A stretch of 11,555 nt of DNA, taken from Syntrophomonadaceae bacterium. Its GTDB lineage: Bacteria; Bacillota; Dethiobacteria; DTU022. The stretch's first letter is position 1. Each line of letters starts with the position of its first letter. Location of the stretch: contig SKZS01000165.1 in the NCBI GenBank assembly GCA_007127255.1, positions 1-11,555 of the forward strand. The letters run 5' to 3'. A program made the position numbers and the translations under genes. A model generated the notes under the pieces. The model was not told the DNA's origin and searched no databases. It worked only from the letters and a program-made list of their open reading frames with translations. Positions 7,623 through 11,555 of the stretch are shown here, in pieces.

Positions 7623-7639
7623 GGCTGCCGTGTGCAGCC
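7623..7639 (+). promoter_or_regulatory. Candidate bacterial SECIS hairpin
   Basis: GGCTGC (7623-7628) pairs perfectly with GCAGCC (7634-7639) around the 5-base loop CGTGT. The loop starts 23 bases from the U of the UGA at 7606 and has a G in its second position. Both match the bacterial SECIS rules known from formate dehydrogenase genes: a short stem-loop roughly 16-37 bases downstream with a G in the first two loop positions. It would recruit SelB with Sec-tRNA. Confidence 0.7.
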
Positions 7640-7688
7640 AGATGATGAAATATGGAAATTCGAGGATGGGTTTCTATTTGAGCTGCTT

Positions 7689-7722
7689 GCCTGGCAATTA
7701 TAGTTACAGGCCTTAATTTTTT
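7689..7722 (+). terminator. Rho-independent terminator of the selenoprotein gene
   Basis: GCCTG (7689-7693) and CAGGC (7707-7711) form a 5-bp stem with a 13-base loop, followed by CTTAATTTTTT (T-run 7717-7722). It ends just short of the convergent cation-efflux gene stop at 7726. The stem is short, so strength is uncertain. Confidence 0.5.
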
Positions 7723-7725
7723 ATT

Positions 7726-8643
7726 TCAGCGTGGGTCAAGGTGAACAACAGCAGTACAATGATACTGGTTGCCGATGCGATCTTCGACCTGGTGGGCAAT
7801 CTCATGGGCCTGGTCAAGACTTAAGCTGCCGTTTACTCCGATATGAATAGTGATCACTTTATAAGAACCATAATCATGGAATTCAAGGTCGTGGGTATCG
7901 ATAACACCATCTACCTGTTTCGCACATAATACAACCCCATTATACAGATCTTCAGACGGGGCGGTGCCCAGCAGAGAACTGCATGAATCACGGGCTATTT
8001 TAAACCCGGCATATATAATAAAGAGCGCTACAACAAAGCCGAAATAAGCGTCAAGAGCAGTCAGCCCAATATAGTTTCCAACCAGGGCAATAAGAACCAG
8101 ACCCGAGGAAAGTGAGTCTGTGCGATGGTGCCAGGCATCACCTGACAGGGTATCGGAATCAATAAGGCTCCCAAGTCTGGCCGAAAAGTAATATAAAAAC
8201 TCTTTTATCATTATGGCAATTATTATGGCGATAATCGCTCCGATGCTAGGAGTGGCATAAACATCACCGACCAACCTGTTGTATGAACTGTATATAAAAG
8301 CTACTCCCGCACCGATCAGCATTAACCCGATTACCAGGCCGGCAAGATACTCCGTACGGCCGTGGCCGTGGGGATGTTCGCTATCCGGCTCTTTTTTAGC
8401 CAGGGAAAAGCCAATTAAGACCACCACTGAAGAGAAAATATCGGAAGCGCTGTGCACGGCATCAGCGATCAGGGCTATACTATTGGTTAGCAAGCCGAAA
8501 ACCATCTTTAACAGGGCTAGAAAAATGTTACCTGCTATGCTTGCCCAGCTTTCGATTAGACCCACCCGGTATCTTTCGGCAGGCTTTATCAATTCCCTGT
8601 TGGCGGTGATTTTTTCAGCCAGGAGGTTGGCAAAATACTTCAT
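7726..8643 (-). CDS. Cation diffusion facilitator family transporter (divalent metal efflux)
   Basis: CDF proteins export Zn2+, Fe2+, Mn2+ or similar ions in exchange for protons, usually as dimers in the cytoplasmic membrane. The 305 residues have about six hydrophobic segments between residues 30 and 210 and a cytoplasmic C-terminal ferredoxin-like domain from about 215 to the end. Metal-site residues are visible: Asp61, His64 and Asp68 in IADAVHSASD (second membrane segment), and His172 with Asp176 in DAWHHRTDS (fifth). The HPHGHGR segment at 90-96 is typical of the MMT1-like subgroup. A histidine in the HxxxD of segment 2 does not settle the metal. The ATG at 8643 has AAGGAG 5 bases upstream. 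It is transcribed alone, with its own promoter, and is convergent with the selenoprotein gene. No metal-regulator gene or obvious operator is next to it. Confidence 0.93.
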   Translation of the reverse strand: MKYFANLLAEKITANRELIKPAERYRVGLIESWASIAGNIFLALLKMVFGLLTNSIALIADAVHSASDIFSSVVVLIGFSLAKKEPDSEHPHGHGRTEYLAGLVIGLMLIGAGVAFIYSSYNRLVGDVYATPSIGAIIAIIIAIMIKEFLYYFSARLGSLIDSDTLSGDAWHHRTDSLSSGLVLIALVGNYIGLTALDAYFGFVVALFIIYAGFKIARDSCSSLLGTAPSEDLYNGVVLCAKQVDGVIDTHDLEFHDYGSYKVITIHIGVNGSLSLDQAHEIAHQVEDRIGNQYHCTAVVHLDPR

Positions 8644-8703
8644 ATGCTCTCCTTATGTGTTCTCATTGTTGCTTTTAAACGCTAGTGTTCAAATTATCAA
8701 TAA

Positions 8704-8731
8704 ATTATATCATAGTACTTGGTCTTGTCCA
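8704..8731 (-). promoter_or_regulatory. Sigma-A promoter of the cation efflux gene
   Basis: On the minus strand TGGACA (8731-8726) and TATAAT (8709-8704) are 16 bases apart. The start site near 8697 gives a leader of about 54 bases to the ATG at 8643. Confidence 0.65.
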
Positions 8732-8885
8732 GTGCGCAAAATATTAAGAGTATGCTTCCATAACAGAAAGTATGTTTTATCAACCAGGTTCAATCACATA
8801 TCAGCTTTGTAGGTCTGATTCGTGATTATTGTTGTTATGCTTGCTTTTATGTTGTTAAACTCATTTTTTCTGCCATCATCGCCTT

Positions 8886-8914
8886 TTGAAAAATATGAGA
8901 AAATGTGTCATAAT
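8886..8914 (+). promoter_or_regulatory. Sigma-A promoter of the methyltransferase operon
   Basis: TTGAAA (8886-8891) and CATAAT (8909-8914) are 17 bases apart, each one base off consensus. Transcription would start near 8921, giving a leader of about 189 bases before the MttB-like gene. The upstream gap (8732-8885) holds no gene or clear element that I can see. Confidence 0.65.
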
Positions 8915-8936
8915 TAACAATTAGGAAATACAAAAC

Positions 8937-8991
8937 TTCAAGCAGCGAAGGGAGATTTTTCCGGCAAGAAGGCTGGATAAACTGCATTGAA
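8937..8991 (+). promoter_or_regulatory. Aptamer-like structured RNA in the MttB-like gene leader (candidate novel riboswitch)
   Basis: An outer helix of 9 bp is formed by TTCAA (8937-8941) with TTGAA (8987-8991) and GCAG (8942-8945) with CTGC (8982-8985), with A8986 bulged. Inside it sits a hairpin, CCGGC (8961-8965) with GCTGG (8972-8976) including one G-U pair, with loop AAGAAG. A purine-rich unpaired stretch (8946-8955) is followed by a U-run. That stretch can pair with the 5' side of the downstream terminator. The fold starts about 16 bases after the predicted transcription start. I cannot match it to cobalamin, SAM, TPP, glycine, guanidine, c-di-GMP or T-box consensus sequences from memory. 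The ligand is unknown. Confidence 0.5.
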
Positions 8992-9020
8992 TAAAATATA
9001 AATTCCTGTCAATTAAAACT

Positions 9021-9078
9021 CCCGTACGATAATCAAGCTCAGGGCCCCCCTGAAAGATTTTATACGGGTTTTTTATTT
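9021..9078 (+). terminator. Leader terminator before the MttB-like gene, with competing antiterminator
   Basis: CCCGTA (9021-9026) pairs with TACGGG (9063-9068); inside, AATC (9031-9034) pairs with GATT (9056-9059) and TCAGGG (9039-9044) with CCCTGA (9048-9053), loop CCC. TTTTTTATTT (9069-9078) follows at once. The alternative is GGGAG-A-TTTT (8950-8959) pairing with AAAACTCCC (9015-9023): 9 bp with one bulged A, capturing the first three bases of the terminator stem. The Shine-Dalgarno of the MttB-like gene starts only 11 bases after the U-tract, so this terminator can only act as an internal attenuator for this operon. Confidence 0.62.
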
Positions 9079-9099
9079 AAAAACCTAAAGGAGGTGAAC

Positions 9100-9121
9100 A
9101 GCCTGGCAAATGAACCAGGCT
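9100..9121 (+). promoter_or_regulatory. Perfect hairpin with the MttB-like start codon in its loop
   Basis: AGCCTGG (9100-9106) and CCAGGCT (9115-9121) are fully complementary and enclose CAAATGAA, whose ATG (9110) is the start codon. The Shine-Dalgarno AGGAGGTG (9089-9096) is outside the stem. Linear spacing from it to the ATG is 13-15 bases, too long for normal initiation unless the structure shortens or controls it. Confidence 0.6.
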
Positions 9122-10660
9122 GACAGATTGAGTGAAAGAGGTATAGTAGTTCACAAGCCGTATGCCCGACTAAGTCAGGAGCAAATTGAGATGATCGACA
9201 AGGCGTCTTTAGATCTCCTGGAGAAGCCGGGTATTCTATGCTATCACGAAGAAAGTGTTTCCATGTTAGAAAAAGCAGGCGCCACAGCTAAAAAAACCCG
9301 CGAAGGTGAGCATGATGCCTGGTGGGTAAGTATCCCGGCAAAAGTGGTCCGGCAGGCTCTTGATACCGCGCCTTCCAGGGTTACTTTAGGTGCGCGCAAT
9401 CCTGATAACAAGGTTGTGCTTGATGCCGAAGGTAACAGGGTTTATTTTGGTAGCGGTTCGGAAACTAACTACTGGCTGGAAGTAAAACCTGAAACCTTTA
9501 CATCTAAAGTGGACGGGCATGAACGGACCATCCCGGTTATGAAGAGAAATCGGGGCAATCTGGATTATCTTTGCCGTTCTGCTCATATTGCTGAACAGCT
9601 TGATAACCTGGATTTTTTTATTCGTAACGTAAATGTTCAGGATTCTGATATTACTACAGAGAACAAAGATGTTAACGTTTTCTTTGCTGCTTTAAATAAT
9701 ATTACCAAGCCCGTGGTTAGCGGCGTGGCCGATTTTGATCAACTGGAAAGTATTGTTAATATGGCCGAAATTATAGTTGGCGGGCGAGAAGAACTGGTTA
9801 AGAATCCGGTGGTTTCTTTTATCACTTCCGTGATTAAAAGCCCGCTGCAGGTTGTAGGGGAAACGGCGGAAAAGCTGATTGCTATTGCCAAACTTGGTCT
9901 TCCGGTCGTTATTTCCACCTCACCGCAGGGTGGTTCCACGGCACCGATTGATGAGCTCGGCATGGTAGCCCAGGTCAATGCCGAAGCCCTGGCCGGAATT
10001 ACCATTAACCAGTTGGCTAACCCGGGAGCGCCGGTAATTTACGGTGCTGTCCCGGTACGGGCCCGTATGGATGATTTACATGATATGTACGGTGTGCCCG
10101 AATTTTGTCATTATAATATGGATTGCGCCCAAATGGCCCGTTACTACAAGGTGCCCTGTTATTCAACTGCCGGGGTTGGTGATGCCAAGGTTCCCGGTAT
10201 TCAGGCCTCAGTAGAGAAAATGTATACCTATACAGCGGTTCCTTTTGCTGCTCCCGGCCTGGTTCATTATGCCTTTGGATTGCTCGACAAAACCCAGACA
10301 TTCTCTCCCGAGCAGGCAGTGCTTGATAACCATAAAATTGGTATGGCCAAGTTCCTGCACCGGGAAAGCGGTGTAAATGAAGAAGCTGTAGAGAAAACCA
10401 AAAAAACTATAGAAGAAGTGATGCACAGCCCCTACAGGATGTATGCCCGCTATGCCCGTGGTATGTTGAGGCGCGGAGAGATCTTCGGTGGCTTCCCCTT
10501 TGAAGGTGAAGCTGAAGATCAGGATCAAACTCTGCTTCAGGTAAAGGAACACTTAAATGAACTGGAAGCCCGTGAGCATCAGCACCTGCCCGAAGATATT
10601 TGCAAGAAGATCTTTGAGAGCACTCCTGGTTTATTAGACAGGTTGAACCCTTACAAGTAG
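9110..10660 (+). CDS. MttB-superfamily corrinoid methyltransferase without pyrrolysine (substrate unknown)
   Basis: The 516-residue TIM-barrel protein belongs to the trimethylamine methyltransferase (MttB) superfamily. Its members move a methyl group from a quaternary or tertiary amine to the Co(I) corrinoid of a partner protein. Family segments seen are LSQEQIEMIDKASLDLLEK near the N-terminus, a central VVISTSPQGGSTAP, and GAPVIYGAVPVRARMDD. The frame contains no in-frame TAG, so it is a non-pyrrolysine member, like the glycine betaine (MtgB), proline betaine (MtpB), carnitine (MtcB) and gamma-butyrobetaine (MtyB) enzymes. True trimethylamine activity is therefore unlikely. It is somewhat longer than many members (about 470-490). 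The ATG at 9110 is the only reasonable start, since the frame is closed by TGA at 9095. The corrinoid protein gene follows after 77 bases. Expression probably depends on the attenuator in the leader. Confidence 0.9.
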   Translation: MNQADRLSERGIVVHKPYARLSQEQIEMIDKASLDLLEKPGILCYHEESVSMLEKAGATAKKTREGEHDAWWVSIPAKVVRQALDTAPSRVTLGARNPDNKVVLDAEGNRVYFGSGSETNYWLEVKPETFTSKVDGHERTIPVMKRNRGNLDYLCRSAHIAEQLDNLDFFIRNVNVQDSDITTENKDVNVFFAALNNITKPVVSGVADFDQLESIVNMAEIIVGGREELVKNPVVSFITSVIKSPLQVVGETAEKLIAIAKLGLPVVISTSPQGGSTAPIDELGMVAQVNAEALAGITINQLANPGAPVIYGAVPVRARMDDLHDMYGVPEFCHYNMDCAQMARYYKVPCYSTAGVGDAKVPGIQASVEKMYTYTAVPFAAPGLVHYAFGLLDKTQTFSPEQAVLDNHKIGMAKFLHRESGVNEEAVEKTKKTIEEVMHSPYRMYARYARGMLRRGEIFGGFPFEGEAEDQDQTLLQVKEHLNELEAREHQHLPEDICKKIFESTPGLLDRLNPYK

Positions 10661-10684
10661 TATTAAGGCCATTAATAAATGCAG

Positions 10685-10712
10685 CAGGGGGCAGTCACAA
10701 GGTTGCCTCCTG
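10685..10712 (+). promoter_or_regulatory. Intercistronic stem-loop between methyltransferase and corrinoid protein genes
   Basis: CAGGGGGCA (10685-10693) pairs with TGCCTCCTG (10704-10712), 9 bp with one G-U, loop of 10 bases. No T-run follows and a strong Shine-Dalgarno (AGAGGAGG) comes about 14 bases later, so it is not a standard terminator. A role in mRNA processing or in setting the ratio of the two proteins is plausible. Confidence 0.5.
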
Positions 10713-10737
10713 AGGTAGTTTAAGAGGAGGAAATATA

Positions 10738-11421
10738 ATGAGTAAAGACCTGATTGATCAGATTGTGAATAATGTTTTACAGGGACGTCGCAATAAGGAT
10801 GACGAAGGTATTGAAGAAGGCATGGCCGGCGATCCGGGTGTGGCTGAACTGGTTCAGGAAGCGCTGGACAATGGAATTGACACTAATGAAATCCTGCTTA
10901 ACGGTTTAAGTAAGGGAATGGAAATGGTCGGTGAAAAATATGAAACCGGCGAATATTTCATTCCTGATATGCTGACGGCTGCAGAAGCAGTAGAAGAAGG
11001 CATGAAGGTAATGGAACCGCACCTGGTTAAAGGTGAAAGCGGAAGTGGCAAGGGTAAGGTTATCATGGCTACCGTGGAAAAAGATCTTCATGATATCGGT
11101 AAAAACCTTGTTTCTATTATGCTTAAGGGAGCCGGCTTTACAGTTGTCGACCTTGGTATAGATGTGCCGGCAGCAAGAATTGTTGAGGCGGCTGAAGAAG
11201 AAGGAGCCGGCCTGGTTGGTCTCTCGGCGCTTCTCAATACCACTATGTCCAACATGGGTGATGTTGTAAAGGAGCTGGAAGAAAAAGGTCTGCGTGACAA
11301 AATTAAGGTAATCATTGGCGGAGCGCCTACATCGGAGGATTTCGCTAAAGAAATAGGTGCCGACAGCTACGGTAAAGATGCCTTTGCTGCCATTCGGGAA
11401 GCAGAGAAACTGCTTAAATAA
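10738..11421 (+). CDS. Corrinoid (cobalamin-binding) methyl carrier protein, MtbC/MttC-like
   Basis: The protein carries the corrinoid that accepts the methyl group from the MttB-like enzyme and passes it to a second methyltransferase, probably towards tetrahydrofolate. Of 227 residues, about 30-98 form the helical cap domain (EILLNGLSKGMEMVGEKYE, FIPDMLTAAEA). A glycine/serine linker at 99-107 (GESGSGKGK) leads to the Rossmann B12 domain. That domain contains DLHDIG at 116-121, in which His118 is the lower axial cobalt ligand (DxHxxG), followed by VGLSALLNTT and IGGAPTSEDF, typical for corrinoid contacts. An acidic N-terminal stretch (about residues 16-30) makes it slightly longer than many homologues. 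Start: ATG with AGAGGAGG 7 bases upstream. It is the second gene of the operon; the next gene begins 36 bases on. A reductive activase would also be needed but is not in the window. Confidence 0.95.
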   Translation: MSKDLIDQIVNNVLQGRRNKDDEGIEEGMAGDPGVAELVQEALDNGIDTNEILLNGLSKGMEMVGEKYETGEYFIPDMLTAAEAVEEGMKVMEPHLVKGESGSGKGKVIMATVEKDLHDIGKNLVSIMLKGAGFTVVDLGIDVPAARIVEAAEEEGAGLVGLSALLNTTMSNMGDVVKELEEKGLRDKIKVIIGGAPTSEDFAKEIGADSYGKDAFAAIREAEKLLK

Positions 11422-11457
11422 ATATTTATTTAAATTTAAACAAGGAGATGGTACGAA

Positions 11458-11555
11458 ATGGAAGCGGATAAAGCGTATCTCGAAGCGATACAGCATGGTC
11501 GTTACAGTGAAAAGGTAGGAGAACTGCGCTGTAAATATGACCATGTCCGTATCCA
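11458..11555 (+). CDS. N-terminus of an unidentified protein, third gene of the methyltransferase operon (cut by window edge)
   Basis: Only 32 residues are visible, beginning MEADKAYLEAIQHGRY and rich in charged residues, with no membrane segment or signal peptide. The ATG at 11458 has AAGGAG 10 bases upstream; an ATG at 11448 would stop after seven codons. It follows the corrinoid gene by 36 A/T-rich bases without a terminator, so it is probably cotranscribed. By context a second methyltransferase or a corrinoid-activation factor would fit, but the visible sequence does not show the start I expect for a MtaA/uroporphyrinogen-decarboxylase or MtgA-type protein. I do not recognise the family. 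Confidence 0.7.
   Translation, partial: MEADKAYLEAIQHGRYSEKVGELRCKYDHVRI

Noticed and set aside
8279..8812. 177-codon open frame on the plus strand
   Set aside because: Antisense to the cation diffusion facilitator; composition is that of a shadow frame, no Shine-Dalgarno.
8942..8985. Resemblance to TPP riboswitch pieces (CAGCGAAGGGA and CTGGATAA-like strings)
   Set aside because: The pieces occur in reversed order compared with the TPP aptamer, the CUGAGA box is missing, and thiamine control of this operon makes little sense. Probably chance similarity.
8921..9109. Cobalamin riboswitch, expected for a corrinoid-dependent operon
   Set aside because: No B12-box (GCCACTG-like) and far too short for a cobalamin aptamer.
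9110..10660. Pyrrolysine-containing MttB
   Set aside because: The frame is open from start to end without any in-frame TAG.
10906..11544. 212-codon open frame on the minus strand
   Set aside because: It lies antiparallel to the clear corrinoid protein and the following gene, has no family motif, and is a coding shadow.
1..11555. CRISPR arrays, insertion sequences, tRNA or rRNA genes
   Set aside because: No regularly spaced direct repeats, transposase-like frames, terminal inverted repeats, tRNA cloverleaf or rRNA segments were noticed on either strand.

Overview
The window reads as a piece of a strictly anaerobic, Gram-positive Clostridia-type genome (Peptococcaceae or Syntrophomonadaceae-like). 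This is an inference from several things. Shine-Dalgarno sites are strong (AGGAGG type) and sigma-A promoters are close to consensus. There are genes for beta-amino-acid/lysine-type fermentation, a non-pyrrolysine MttB-family methyltransferase with its corrinoid protein, and a probable selenoprotein. Together these suggest an acetogenic, syntrophic or fermentative lifestyle. No rRNA, tRNA, CRISPR array or insertion sequence was seen.

Layout. Bases 1-2382 (+): a three-gene catabolic cluster with a class III aminotransferase (5' end outside the window), 3-aminobutyryl-CoA ammonia-lyase (kal) and a 3-keto-5-aminohexanoate cleavage enzyme (kce). The last two overlap by 8 bases. Bases 2507-7058 (-): a tight operon read leftward from a consensus promoter near 7150-7178, in the order nadE (glutamine-dependent NAD synthetase), mnmG (tRNA U34 modification), then a TIGR01212-type radical SAM protein. 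An attenuator-like hairpin lies in the nadE leader. Bases 7237-7722 (+): a separate unit with its own promoter, encoding a very small glutaredoxin-like protein. It ends in GGGG-UGA-Lys-Ile-stop, and a SECIS-like hairpin follows the UGA. The UGA most likely encodes selenocysteine, so the usual call that stops at 7608 would lose the active residue. Bases 7726-8643 (-): a cation diffusion facilitator. Bases 8886-11555 (+): a methyltransferase operon with promoter, a long structured leader, MttB-like methyltransferase, corrinoid protein and the start of an unidentified third gene.

The most interesting unexplained structure is the roughly 190-base leader before the MttB-like gene. It contains an aptamer-like fold, a terminator hairpin with a U-tract, a segment of the aptamer-like domain that can pair with the 5' arm of that terminator (a candidate antiterminator), and a perfect 7-bp hairpin that holds the start codon in its loop. 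It matches no riboswitch class I can recognise and is a good candidate for a new cis-regulatory RNA controlling corrinoid-dependent demethylation.

How the genes may work together: the left cluster would turn a beta-amino acid into a beta-keto acid, cleave it with acetyl-CoA, and deaminate the 3-aminobutyryl-CoA product to crotonyl-CoA. The right operon would move methyl groups from a quaternary amine or similar donor to a corrinoid. The middle operon is housekeeping. All RNA folds here were found by hand, with no energy calculation or alignment.
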